64,000 nucleotides of DNA from Branchiostoma belcheri (Eukaryota > Chordata > Leptocardii > Amphioxiformes > Branchiostomatidae), in contig NW_017804431.1 of the NCBI RefSeq assembly GCF_001625305.1, forward strand, positions 601,415 through 665,414. The letters are read 5' to 3'. The notes under the pieces were generated by a model, which saw only the letters and a program-made list of their open reading frames with translations, made no database searches and had not been told where the DNA came from. Shown here one piece after another: positions 53,133-63,954 of this stretch; within the stretch, counting starts at the first letter, position 1; every line of letters starts with the position of its first letter. Position numbers and translations under genes: made by a program.

Positions 53133-53290
53133 GGCAACTACTAATCTCGAAGCAGATACCTTTCGATGGCAAGGCAGTATCCCTTAGCCAGAGTTTGAAC
53201 GGCCATTGAAGGTGGTGGCTAAGAGACACTCCTCTGGCCAATGGATACTGCCTTACCACCGTATGATCTGCTTGGAGATTAGGCAACTAT
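53133..53290. mobile_element. Foldback MITE (TAATCTCCAAGCAGAT family), complete (53142-53281)
   Basis: Arms of about 50 bp: TAATCTCGAAGCAGATACC, TTTCGATGGCAAGGCAGTAT mirrored by ATACTGCCTTACCACCG, TATGATCTGCTTGGAGATTA. Flanking repeats are GGCAACTAC (53133-53141) and GGCAACTAT (53282-53290), that is 8-9 bp. Fragments of the family occur at 581, 9.2-9.8 kb and 54128. Confidence 0.88.
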
Positions 53291-54127
53291 TAGTACATAA
53301 CTACAGTTCCATGAGGGTAATTTACCTACTACATGAGTGTGTGGTATAGAATGACACTAGCTAAAGCAGAACAGTTTTGCTAGGTCTTGTCCTTTTTTCT
53401 GCCAGTTGCGACCATGTTTGATAACCACAATGTATCGTAGGCACGTTCGGTCACCCGAGAATCTGGGAACATAGCAGATCAAGTGAACTAAGAATAACAT
53501 GAGCGTCGAGACAAAGACATAATCTATTGGGTGATTTTCTTCCTAGACACTAAGGCTATAACATTTACACTACAAGGAGCCACAACACTTCAATGTAACA
53601 TCATGTTGACATCAATTGTTCAGCTAGCTGAGACGTATTCTCCAGCCGTTACTTTTTTTATAGTCTTCCAGCTTAGTTGGACGAACAGCCCATCATTTTC
53701 ACCCCGCATGGCCTGCCCACCCAGGGCGTCCTGAGACGAGCGGATCTCTTTACAACATATTGCAACATTCGTCTTCCTGCTGAGGGTCTCATCACTGTGT
53801 GACAGCAGAAAGAGACGTTTGCAATAACCGAGGCGACCCCAAGGAACCATCGCTGACCATGTGCCCGCATCCATTTTCTTATGTGTGCTTTTGTGATAGC
53901 CTGTATGTATGAGGATATTTGTCGAAGGCCAGGAGTAAGGTGGCTCGGCCATGTGGTAAGAATGTCGAGAATACGCCTATTTCATGTGGCATTGAACTGA
54001 AAACCGCAAGAAAAAAATATATAAAAGGGAGTTCAACAAATGAATTGTTAAACAGTTAACCAATTGAGAAACGAACTTAGAGGAGATGGGTCTGACATGG
54101 GAAACTGGACAGAAAAAAAATGGTTTG

Positions 54128-54270
54128 TAATCTCCAAGCAGATCTTTGGGTGGCTGCAAAGACAGTATCAAATTGGCCAGGCTGTATCCATTTGCCAGAC
54201 AGTCGGGGTGGCAAATTGTAACTATTGATACTGTCTTTGTAGCCACCCAAAAGATCTTCTAGGAATTTAG
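54128..54270. mobile_element. Foldback MITE of the same family, diverged
   Basis: TAATCTCCAAGCAGATCTTT, GGGTGGCTGCAAAGACAGTATC on the left; GATACTGTCTTTGTAGCC, ACCCAAAAGATCTTCTAGG on the right. The internal AAATTGGCCAGGCTGTATCC and TTTGCCAGACAGTC are shared with a related arrangement at 9600-9640. A (GATGAT)n run follows at 54296-54318. Confidence 0.8.
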
Positions 54271-54318
54271 GACAGTGGAAAGCAGATGTGACAGACGACG
54301 ATGATGATGATGATGAAG

Positions 54319-54870
54319 GATATATTGAGAAGTTTATGGCAAATTCATGCCCGAAGGCTAATTGAAAATTACAAACATAAAAGAACATTGAAATAGAGTA
54401 TAAAATAACTAAAATCTACATAATGAAAGATAGTATTTATTGCTACAATATGTGAATGAATATTGTTATGCATCATATATCTTGTATATTTTTTTTGGCC
54501 CTATTCAACTCGCACATTTCTGCTGCAGAACTTTCTGCTACATCTAATAACCATCTGTGGTTTATGTAATAATAGAGCTTGATTCTACATTCACTTTGTT
54601 TGACACAAATCCACGGTGGAGACCTGGTTGTCAACCTTTCATCTTCAATAGCGAACGCCGGGTCTGTGCCTTCAGCAGGTTGTCAGGCAATAATTCATGT
54701 GATAAATGCAATTTTCCAGGTCATATTTCCGGGTTCGCAGCCAAGAGAAGAGGTGGGCGGGGTCCTGAAAGGTTTCTATGGCAACTGCTTTGATCCCTTT
54801 TAAGGCATGTCATTTACACGTCATTGTGAGAGTGTGAAAAAAAGGCTTAAAGCACAGCAGATGATATAAT
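54319..54870. other. Intergenic, no gene seen
   Basis: Plain sequence; the two overlapping short ORFs around 54560-54800 show no family motif. Confidence 0.4.
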
Positions 54871-54879
54871 CAAGGAAAT

Positions 54880-55540
54880 GGCAGAGTAGGTGTTCAAGAA
54901 AAGAGCATGGTACAAGGCGAAGGTACAACGACATTTTTTCTAACATTAAGGAGTTGAATTGAATTGCCGAGACAGTTTGGGAGTGCAGTTTCACATCAAA
55001 GAAGATGCCGTTACGTTACGTAAAGAGCTATGTCGTTACTTATGAGTGATTGAAGAGTATGATACAAGGTGAAGGTGACAGTAAAAGTTCTTTGGAATAT
55101 TGATAAGTTTTATCCAACTGCCGTCTTGGCTTTAATGCAAGTCAGTTTTGGAGTGCATCTTCACATCAAAGAAGATGCCGTTACGTTACGTAAAGAGCTA
55201 TGTCGTTTTTAGCAATTGAAGAGTACGGGACTAGGTAAAGGTGACAACGACATTTCTTCGAACATTAAAAGGAGATTTACTGAATTGCCGACTTGGCTTT
55301 GGAGTCAGTTTTGGAGTGCATCTTCACATCAAAGAAGATGTCGTTACGTTACGTAAAGAGCTATTTCGGTTCTGAGCGATTGAAGAGTATATGGGGCAAG
55401 TTGAAGGTGACAGTGAGGCTTCTTTAGAACATCGAGAGGTTTTCTTCAATTGCCGTCTTGGCTTTGGTGTAAGTCAGTTTGGGAGTGCAGCTTCGCATCA
55501 AAAAAGTAACGTTCGGCAAAGAGCTATGTCGTTTCTGGGA
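54880..55540 (+). repeat. Tandem array, about 163-170-bp unit, 4 copies
   Basis: TCACATCAAAGAAGATG-CG followed by TTACGTTACGTAAAGAGC recurs at about 54991, 55161 and 55325, with a degenerate copy near 55494. Units also share ATTGAAGAGTA and GAAGGTGACA. Confidence 0.88.
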
Positions 55541-56810
55541 CCGATGTGATCATAGGCGATCATATGAGCACTTTTTACTTCAGCAAAAAGTTTCCACTAG
55601 AAGGAAATACAACCTTACCTTCTGTACATACAAAACCGTAGCAGTATTCACTGAGTAAAGGGGTGGATCCATGCAAACACGTTGTGTTAGTCATCGTTCA
55701 TTTTGAAAGTTCTACTGAGTATGTTAATATTTAGGGAAACTAAGTGAACCTATATAATCTATTCGATACTGCCTTCTTTAGGTAAAATGTAAGAGTCCTT
55801 TAAAAAGAGACCTGAAAAGTCCTTGGTGACCTTATTATTTTGCCTTAAATGACCGCTTTTAAGATCAGATAAGAACGGCCTTGGTCACAAACCAATCAAA
55901 TCTTCATACATTTTTTAACATTTTGTTTTAAAACGTCAGAGTATGATGAACGAGGCAATCTCCCTGCTCTACATGAGTTCAGAAGAGCAGCGCCATGGGA
56001 ACTATATCACAGACAAGTTCAACGTCAACTGGCTATTGCCCAAGTTCACAGGGTGGACAGAGCATGCCTGTAGCCGGGGGGGGGGGTCGATGGGATCGGA
56101 AGAACCGCCCAACATGGCTCAAAGGTCCACTTTCTGGTCCCTTTTTTTATGGAAAGGTGCAAGATTTTTCTTGAAAAGATGGACTGGAATCGTAAAAAAA
56201 ACTGCTCCCTTTGTCATTGAATAAAAATTTATCTCTGATTTTTTCTTGGAAATCCTCTCAAAAACACACGAAATGCCATTTTAGAAGGTTTACTTTTCAA
56301 AATTTTCTAGGGAACATGCCCCCGGACCGGGTGGGGGGTCCCAGGAACCGCGCTCGAGGTCCCCGCCATCAGTGGGAACAACCCCTTCATTCAAAATCCT
56401 GGCTACTGACATGCAGAGTAGACAGAAAAAAAAACCATTACTGGACAGCAGCCAGCTACAAATCATGTCTTCTTATAACGAAGCAATTTTTCAAACTCTA
56501 GGGTTAAAATAGGTCAAGTTGCATTTCGCTGTCTAGTAGTTTCAGATAGTTTTCTCTCTGAGAGAGTTGTGCTCGTCTTGGGCATTGTTGTTTTTTGACT
56601 TAGGAAGACTTCTTCTGGTCACCCAACATTAGCTTGATGCCTAAAAGGCAACTTCATGTTGAACAAATCGTACCAATGACTGAAAAGCAAGTATTGTGTC
56701 TTACATGCACAGCGTCATTTAAACTGAACCTCTATCAAATACAATATGCATGTAATTGAATAAGTTTGGAACAAGTAAAACATTAATTTTATGACCTAGA
56801 ATCTAACGAT
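55541..56810. other. Intergenic, one unexplained open stretch
   Basis: About 55940-56080 is open in two frames on the + strand (for example KFNVNWLLPKFTGWTEH). I recognise no family and see no splice signals that would make it an exon. G and C runs follow near 56080 and 56320. Confidence 0.3.
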
Positions 56811-56813
56811 TAT

Positions 56814-56885
56814 ACCACACCAATTTAATTTGTTGTTCGGTTTTTTTTTTTCAGAGAAAATATGAAGCGACAGGGCGAAAAAAAA
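56814..56885 (+). mobile_element. Harbinger-like MITE, one end only
   Basis: CCACACCAATTTAATTTGTTG and TTCAGAGAAAATATGAAGCG, ACAGGGCGA match the two ends of the element at 63583-63951 in a recombined order. The other end is not found, so this is a deleted copy. Confidence 0.55.
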
Positions 56886-57233
56886 CAGGCCAAGGCAACC
56901 CGTGATAGCCGGAAATGGTACAATATGAGCTATGAACTAGAAAGAAGAAGACTGTTTTCAACCATTCCAGCCAAAATGTGTTTTATTGTGCATTTTGCAG
57001 TTGATTTAAAACCTGATTTTTTTTGCAAGTCATTTTCATTTCATTTCAAAATCGTTTTCATTTCCCCTAACAATTGTCGCTCATGCGTCACATCCACTAG
57101 GTAGGTGCTCAATTATAAAAGTGTAACCAGGCAGTTATGATGTGATTTCTAACGGTTCAAGCTCATTAATCATCATGCAAGCGTTAAAAGAAATTGGGCT
57201 GCACGAAACATTCTCGTAAATTGTTTTTTTTTG

Positions 57234-57398
57234 TAGCCTCTACCAGGCTTCGAGAGGTGGCTGGAAAGAATAGAAATCGGCCAGATAGAGAGATAGCATG
57301 CTTGCGGAGTTGGTCTGCGGGAGAAAACATTTTGCCACACCCTCTATTTGGCCGATTTCTACTCTTTCCAGCCGCCTCCCGAAGCCTGGTAGAGGCTA
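57234..57398. mobile_element. Foldback MITE related to 17411-17599
   Basis: TAGCCTCTACCAGGCTTCG, AGAGGTGGCTGGAAAGAAT and TAGAAATCGGCC are mirrored by GGCCGATTTCTACTCTTTCC, AGCCGCCTCCCGAAGCC, TGGTAGAGGCTA. A T-rich target makes the flanking repeat unreadable. A right-arm-only copy lies at 62035-62085. Confidence 0.85.
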
Positions 57399-57700
57399 GG
57401 TTTTTTCAGAGATTTTGAGTCGATGAAGCATTTGACGTGTAGGCATAATAGACTGATTTTACACTACGTTATTTTAAACTATATTGTGCACAAAGTCTCC
57501 AGGTATTGCGATCCGTTAACGCTAGGCTTTTCGTTTAATTATAAAGCTTACTTGACAAACGTATCTAGAAGCATGAAATTAAATTCTACACACTTGTAGG
57601 CACAATTAATCAAGTTGGTACAATATATCCTTATAGGAATGTTAACACTTGAGACGACTGGCGACATATTTCAAGATGTCATCAACTAATTACTTTATTT

Positions 57701-58059
57701 ATGTTCACCTTCGCAGAAGGAAAACATAATAAATTGTTTTTGCTCTGTCTCTTCCTCTTCTTCACTTCAAATACATAAAGTTAATGACCTGGACTAGACG
57801 TCTGTCACCATGGTAACTATTGTTGTAGCAGACAGCATGTGGTGTTGGGTTACACTATGTATCAGCACAGAGCTTTGTTGCTCACTATGTATTATATATG
57901 GTGACCATATATTATATATGGTGACCATATATTGTTACTCCAGCACATTCATATGTGCTGGAGTAACAATCAGATCAGTATTTTGTTATGCTAGACCAAT
58001 TGTGAACATGCAATAAAGATTCATATCATATCATTATGCATTTGCTTTGCAAATGTTAC
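57701..58059 (+). mobile_element. MITE with (CTT)-rich core and X-box-like motif, copy 3
   Basis: GTTCACCTTCGCAGAAGG on the left, CATTTGCTTTGCAAATGTTAC on the right, GTCACCATGGTAAC at 57804-57817. The interior additionally has a doubled CATATATTATATATGGTGAC and a hairpin TTGTTACTCCAGCACAT / ATGTGCTGGAGTAACAA (57932-57969). The latter looks like a further small insertion. Confidence 0.75.
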
Positions 58060-59090
58060 CTAAATCTAATATTTTCTTTAAATCCTTTACGTCCCTGTCA
58101 TAATTATTGAACACAGGTGTTACCCTACTTCCAGTAATCGGTTCACATCCATCAAAACATGCGATGTTGATAAACATCAAATTACCTATATTGGTACCTA
58201 TTGATTTTAATATATTTCATCAAACGCGTGCCAATGGAGATTTGGAAATCCATGTCTCATAAGCGGCTCTGACAAGCCAAACGACCATTCCGAGATGAAT
58301 TTTGAAGGTTAATGTCATAGTAAGTTCCTCAACTGCTCTGATAACATGAAATTAACAATCTGTTGCCTCATTGAAACAAGTTAGCTTGGAAGTGCAATTC
58401 TGTTGTAAAAATTCAATATGACATATGATCAACTTAAATTGCAATCACAGTCTAAATCTCAATATTTTGTGCTGGTAGTCAGGCTTTAATTAAAGGCATC
58501 CAATGCGATTTCAGAGCATCAAAACTGGAAACATTTTGAATAAGGCAATCTTTATGATATTGACACATACTGCCCCACATTAGCACACTTTGAACATTTC
58601 AAACTGCAGAAACAAGCCCCAGGATGAGATCTTTATTTTCTGGATGGTACCCTAAAAATCAGCCCTGGGCCCTTCCAGTAACTATTTTCCGTCAGAAGTT
58701 TGGGTCTTTTTGCTTCATGAGGGTCACTATACACTGGGATAGTGCGGTTTTAACTCAGTATGTAGATAAATGACTAAAATATTGACGGGTTTCCAAGCCC
58801 CAAAAAACTGCATTGGATGCCTTAGAAATCCCCGTACATCCAAACACAGTTGCTATCCATATGCAAAATTTATTATATACATTCTTCCCCGGCAGTTGCT
58901 TCCCTGACATAGCGGTGGGTATAGACTTAATCATTAATGATTCGGAGTCACTCTAGTTTTGATATATAGCCTGGTAGAAATTTACAAGTAGGCAATATTG
59001 CTGGGTGTAATTGCAAAAGTTATTAGCCAGACACGAACCAGTGAAGCTAGATGGATGCTTGAAGCGGCGAATGAATGGTTTTATATGTGT
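58060..59090. other. Intergenic, no gene seen
   Basis: Unique-looking sequence. No exon or repeat was recognised. Confidence 0.4.
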
Positions 59091-59094
59091 TATT

Positions 59095-59575
59095 AAACAA
59101 GGGGAAACATTATATACGTGTCAGCACCCGCATATAACATCCCATAGGGGGTTCAGTTGACTGTGCATATTATTGTGTGGTAAAACAATAGTAACAAATG
59201 TATGTAAGAATGATGAAATGGATTAAGGTAAGACTTGCAGGTAAAACATTATTTAATACGTGTCATCACCCCATAGTACGTCTCATAGGGGTTATACATG
59301 TAGAGAGTAATGTTTTGTAAAACAATAGAAACAAAGAATATGATTAGTTATGGTTGTATGTAACAAAGATGCAGTCAATTAAGGTAAGACTTGTAGATAA
59401 AACATTATGCAGTACGTGTCACCATCACCATAGTACGTCTCATAGGGGTTTTACGTAGAGAGTACTGTATTGTAAAACAATAGTAACGAATAAACTGACT
59501 TATGCTTGTATGTAAGGCAGATGCAGTGAATTAATGTGAGACTTGCATGTAAAAAGTATGTAATAAATCAAGGCA
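59095..59575 (+). repeat. Tandem array, about 140-156-bp unit, 3 copies
   Basis: AAACATTAT followed by TACGTGTCA recurs at 59105, 59244 and 59400, each with CTCATAGGGG-TT, TAAAACAATAG-AAC and GTAAGACTTG. Copy 1 is the most diverged. Confidence 0.85.
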
Positions 59576-60390
59576 TTGAATAAATTCCCTGACGAGTTAG
59601 ACGTTTTATATAACTGGGAGCGCATCAAGCTGCTTGAGTTATTCTGTATGAAGATTTAGTGCACGATACAGATGTAATTCTACTATATAATTTAGCAGAT
59701 GTAATTCTAATGTATAGTTCACCCAAGTGCATGACTTCGCAAGTGAGCTGAACGAACTCATGGATTCGGCAGGTGTGACACGTTGATTACTCACTGATTA
59801 GGTGTACTACATTTTATACATACAAAAACAAAATGGTCAAATAGTAGATACGAAATTGCCTGTGAGATCCTCATCTGAACACAATTAGTTAATACCCCCC
59901 TCCCCCCTAAAAGCTTAGATTGTATTCTGTAGTGATTCTCAGAATAGCTACTTCATCCACTTCTCAACATTGTTAACTTACACTGTCTGTATACTCTTTC
60001 TGCACATGGCATGATGTTGCAATTAGCCCTCGGGTATAAACTTGCAAATGAAGCTATTACAATTACTCATAAATTCAAGAGACAAATATCTTTAACCTTT
60101 GCACGAGATAAGCAACAGAATGCAAACTGATCCAATGCCATCATAGTAACAGAGCAAGCGTCGACTCAAGTCATACATGAAGTACCACATCATTGATAGG
60201 AACATTCCCGCTTTAATGGGTCTTTGGTTGGTGATTCCATGTCGCATATGATGAACCCTTATACACGAGTAATAACATTAATAGGGTGTCTCAATAGCAA
60301 TGTCACGTTCCGCAATAAAACACAATTGGCTTTACTGTAGACTTAAGTGCCGCATGCAGCAGAGCGTGAAGTGTTCTGCCCGTGATTCGC
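59576..60390. other. Intergenic with a LINE tail remnant
   Basis: Near 60018-60050, TGCAATTAGCCCTCGGGTAT, AAACTTGCAAATGAAGC matches the closing motif of the 47.87-kb LINE. No coding part was recognised. Confidence 0.45.
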
Positions 60391-60830
60391 CCATCATCAT
60401 CATCATCAATCATCCTCCGAAGAGGTGGAGCAGACAAAGTTAGATCTCCAGACCTTTCTGTCCTTCATCGCAAAGATACGTTCCAGGCCCTGCAAGCCTG
60501 TTTCAATTTCTATAAGTTTCTTAAGTTTTACATTTGGCCGTCAACTCTTCTTTTCGTGTCAGGGTTCCAGAGTAGAAGCCTACTGGCTGGTTCTTCACTA
60601 CGTACAACATGACCGGCCAAGCTTAGTCGTCGACATTTAACTACTGTAGTTACATTTGGTAACGAACCAGATAACTGTTCATTAGTAGTATGTTTCCACC
60701 ATGGTGTATTGAAAACCACTCGCAGCATCTTCGTGTATGTCCCGTTTAGTTTTCTAGAATGTGACATATTCATAATCCATGATTCTGACCCATACAAAAG
60801 AATTGTTTCAATACATGCCTTAAACACTTG
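60391..60830 (-). pseudogene. RTE-type LINE: RT C-terminal fragment and 3' tail
   Basis: The minus-strand ORF 60827-60528 encodes KACIETILLYGSESWIM, a thumb-like YTKMLRVVFN, and RRLSLAGHVVRS-EEPASRLLLW. These are the hallmarks of the C-terminal part of RTE-clade polymerases. Downstream (60527-60391) is the 3' tail also present at 15228 and 31829, ending in a GAT run. The endonuclease and catalytic palm are missing. The + strand ORFs over the same bases are shadows. Confidence 0.85.
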
Positions 60831-60879
60831 TTGTTAAGGATTTGCCCATGAGTCCGTTATCTTGTCGTTTTACAAATTG

Positions 60880-61213
60880 TATGATGTGGAACGTGACACA
60901 CTGTTTAGAACAATCCACTTTAGACAAACTGTATAAAGGTAGCACAAATAAAGAGGTATTATTTGTCATCTCATGTCCACCAGTAATGACCATACAATAG
61001 GAAAACTATGTGAATTTATCCCCAATTCCTTTAAAAAGAGAGAAGAAATCTTCAAGGCCGAGATGAGTTTATTCTCTAGTAGTTGTTAAGACTTTTACGT
61101 TATTCTTTTACCCTTGTATCCTATGTATCATGTTATTCAGTATGATGTACATGTAACATCACATTCTGATGTATGCATTTAGCCCCATGGGTATGAATAT
61201 GCTAATAAAGATT
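60880..61213 (+). pseudogene. LINE 3' fragment in opposite orientation
   Basis: Broken frames read ERDTLFRTIHFRQTV, then GKLCEFIPNSFKKREEIFK near 61010-61060. This is the same C-terminal block as at the end of the 45-47.7 kb LINE (VGFFVFHCFEKR). The tail TGCATTTAGCCCCATGGGTA, GAATATGCTAATAAAG ends it. In-frame stops and shifts show it is dead. Confidence 0.65.
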
Positions 61214-61667
61214 CGTTTTACCCGAAGGGAGACATTAGTTTGATCATGCGGATATCAGTAATGTAGAATGGACGCTGTGCTTCTTTGCGTGACCTTCCTT
61301 TTTATGTCTCTTACATAAAACTGCTGAGAGATATTTCCTATTTCCAAAACCTATTTGCCACAATAACCGCGCAATCATATCCAGACTCCCCGAGCGTTCT
61401 TAACTCGTTTATTGTTGCAAAGAATGAGCTCATGAATGAGAGGGAAGCTGGAGAGGCATCGGGGTAAGTGGGGTACCTTATGTAAGGCTTATTTATAGAT
61501 GTTACTTTATGTATTAGTCATTTAACGCTTATGATCAATTAAGGTGGCTCTATGTCTATGTGAATATTTGTTTATAGTGAAAATGATTTTTTTTTTTAAA
61601 CGTGTACACTCTCTCTTGGGCCCTTGACGTGTACAAGGAAAGTAAAAAAAAAAAAAAAACTAGAGAA
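61214..61667. other. Intergenic, weak ORF ending at a GTAAGT
   Basis: A 60-codon ORF at 61285-61467 ends near GGGGTAAGTGGGG, which looks like a splice donor. No family resemblance, acceptor or partner exon was found. Confidence 0.3.
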
Positions 61668-61893
61668 GTAACATTTGCAAAGCAAATGCATAATGTTTAC
61701 CTTCGGACATGGTCTGCTCTCACTGTTAATTCTTACTCAAACACGTTCTAATACATGCACTACTAGTGCAGTGTATATGGTGACAGGAGCAGAGCAGACC
61801 ATGAAATTGCAACATTATGTAACCCAACACTGTTTGGAGAAGAAGAGGAAGAAACTGAGTAAAAACAATATGTTTCCCTTCGGTAAACATAAT
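61668..61893 (-). mobile_element. MITE with X-box family ends, copy 4 (inverted)
   Basis: GTAACATTTGCAAAGCAAATG, CATAATGTTTACCTTCGG on the left and CCCTTCGGTAAACATAATG on the right are the inverse of 2866-3146. The central GTCACCATGGTAAC is degraded here. Confidence 0.8.
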
Positions 61894-62630
61894 GAGCTCA
61901 TCTGAAGCACTGCATATCAGACAGCGGCCCGAGCGTACGATTGAAGGCGGGAACTATATTTGGATAAGCTCAATCTGGTTGACGAACCGTACTCCTTCAG
62001 AAGTAGACTTACTCCCCTGGCATGTTATCTGTCTATTTGGCCAATTCCTACTCTTTCTAGAAACCTCTGAAGCTTAGTAGATGCTGATAATTGCCACCAC
62101 ATATTGAGAAGTTCGACAGTCAACACAAAATCACTACTAGGAGTAATGCAGTATACGCCATGAAAGAGTGCCAGGCGCCATAAAGTTTGGCAGAACTTTG
62201 GCCCGCCTCCATACACATTTCTACGTCCCGTCGGCTCAATGACGTTATGGCATTTAGAAGAAAACCTACATCTATCATACAAAAGACCAAGGTGCACCTC
62301 CGGCACCGGAGACGTATATAATGTCACGTTGATTACTGCCCTGGAATATTCCAGCAACTTTACGGTGACATTTCAAGGCAGAAAACACATTCAAAAGACA
62401 CAAGTACGCGGGCCTTGGACAAGGGAATAGATGATGTATATTCAGGTGCACAGTTTGTGAAGTCAAATAGGGCAATTTATTTTGTCGCTGAATTTACAGA
62501 GTTACAGAAGAAGTTCACATAGCTCTTGTTAGAGCTTTTGAACCTTAGGCTAGAGTAGTGTCTTTGGGGTTTCTCACGTATTGTACCGAATTTAACACGG
62601 TAGTGTAAAATTTGTAAGAGTTTAACACAT
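61894..62630. other. Intergenic with a foldback right arm (62035-62085)
   Basis: CTATTTGGCCAATTCCTACTC, TTTCTAGAAACCTCTGAAG, CTTAGTAGATGCT resembles the right arm of 57234-57398. No left arm and no gene were recognised. Confidence 0.5.
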
Positions 62631-62639
62631 TGGACCCCC

Positions 62640-62945
62640 ATTTCTGTTTAAGGTTGGGTTGTAAATTTGCTCATAGATGATGTCGTCTTTAATTCACGTA
62701 TTAGCCAGGAAGACTCACGGTCCAGAAAATGTCAGTTGATTTGAGGTTTCAAGAGTGTTTGGTATATTTTCCTACAGTTATTGACATTTTATGCAGAGTA
62801 TATGAACAGTTATTGACATTTTATGCTGAGTATATTAACAAAAATCAGCAAAATGTGCTTCCTACGCACCATGATGTCATCTTTTTACTCCATGTTTTAG
62901 CCAGGAAGACTGGCGGTGCAGAATGACATTTGATCAGAAATTTAG
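62640..62945 (+). repeat. Local direct repeats TTAGCCAGGAAGACT and AGTTATTGACATTTTATGC
   Basis: TTAGCCAGGAAGACT occurs at 62701 and 62898. A unit of about 36 bp, AGTTATTGACATTTTATGC-GAGTATAT, is doubled at about 62776-62840. A diverged relative (CGTATTAACATTTTGTGCAG) lies at 63325-63400. Confidence 0.7.
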
Positions 62946-62956
62946 AGAGAGTATTT

Positions 62957-63155
62957 CGTCGATGAAGGTTAGACCTCCAGGTAATACGATACGCCAAAAA
63001 GCAGTTTCTCAAGCAACAGGATTTCTCCAGCAACCTGCATTTCCCCTCTGGTCTCTCAGTCACTGACAAAAGCTGGTGGATACTAGCTGAAACGTCTGAC
63101 TGCTTCCAAAACCATATCCAGTTGCTTGAGTAACTGCTTGAGTAACTGCTTTATG
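62957..63155 (+). mobile_element. Hammerhead-foldback element, copy with near-complete core
   Basis: The same 5' end as 4182 (CGTCGATGAAGGTTAG), left arm GTAATACGATACGCCAAAAA, GCAGTTTCTCAAGCAAC (shortened), centre with core CTGACAA (63063-63069), right arm TTCCAAAACCATATCCAG, TTGCTTGAGTAACTGC with a duplicated last block. Confidence 0.75.
63058..63101 (+). ncRNA. Hammerhead-like motif 3 (one core base changed)
   Basis: Stem I AGTCA (63058-63062) pairs with TGACT (63097-63101). Stem II AGCTGGT/ACTAGCT (one G-U pair). GAAACGTC at 63089-63096. The core CTGACAA has A where the conserved G should be, so this copy is probably inactive. Confidence 0.45.
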
Positions 63156-63202
63156 GGGTCTCTCGCGAAATCACGTTGTGAAGTGATTGGTCATTAATTA
63201 TC

Positions 63203-63234
63203 CTGATGAAGGCGACAGTGGTCGCTGAAAATTC
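63203..63234 (+). ncRNA. Hammerhead-like motif 4 (perfect CTGATGA, weak stem I)
   Basis: CTGATGA (63203-63209), stem GCGAC/GTCGC, GAAA (63227-63230) and TTC. Flanks do not pair well as stem I. It is followed by a GGAATAAAG tail near 63270. Confidence 0.35.
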
Positions 63235-63579
63235 ACCGTGGAAAATTTGATCCCTGTAAATAGTGTGTTGGAATAAAGTTTAACGTTTTACTATGCTTTA
63301 TGGCGTGTTTGATATTTCGTAAACGTATTAACATTTTGTGCAGATTACATTGAGAAAATCACGGCAATAAGCAAAATGTTTCTCCTCCGCATTCCAGCTC
63401 CAGGCCGGACTTGATTTTCACGGGTAATTTGCGGTGAAGAGACCTCGACAGCTGTTATGCAATCTCAGTGGAATTTTAAAGGCGTGATATTGGATCCGGC
63501 GCAGTGAGTGCTCCGGGGTCTGACAGGTCCCACGTGCCGGCATTAAACATTTACCGCTAAACCTCGCTCATTACCTCGT

Positions 63580-63954
63580 TAAGGCCACACCAATTTAGTT
63601 TGTTGGTTCTCGGATTTGCCACTTTCTGATTCCAAAAAAAAAAAGACTCTGGTTCTGAATCAACTAAAAATGCTCATATTTTGCCCCCCATCAGTTGAGA
63701 AAAGTCATTGTCTTCCTACCTGTTACAGTGTGTCCATCTATCAATACAGTAGTTTGATTAAAAGCTCAAAATTTATAGTCTTAATTTTAACCCAGCCTTT
63801 TTTATTGACTTCATGGCTCGTATATATATCATAGCATTTGGGGCTGTAACAGGATGCCTAGATATGTTTTTATTATTTTATGCGCCCTGTCGCTTCATAT
63901 TTTTTTCTGAAAAAAAAAATCTGAGAACCCACAAATTAAATTGGCGTTGCCTAA
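63580..63954 (+). mobile_element. Harbinger-like MITE (63583-63951), TAA target repeat
   Basis: GGCCACACCAATTTAGTTTG, TTGGTTCTCGGATTTG on the left and AATCTGAGAACCCACAAATT, AAATTGGCGTTGCC on the right. TAA flanks both ends (63580-63582, 63952-63954). Termini relate it to the copies at 50559 and 56814. Inner TIR part differs from the GGCCACAGCAAG subfamily. It has no transposase. Confidence 0.85.

Noticed and set aside
55943..56224. 93-codon + strand ORF
   Set aside because: The first 45 residues look possible, but the rest runs through a G homopolymer and low-complexity text; no motif or splice site supports it.
60425..60640. + strand ORFs at 60.4-60.6 kb
   Set aside because: They lie opposite the RTE-type LINE fragment and its tail on the minus strand.
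61285..61467. 60-codon ORF ending at a GTAAGT donor-like site
   Set aside because: One good donor is not enough; no acceptor, partner exon or similarity.
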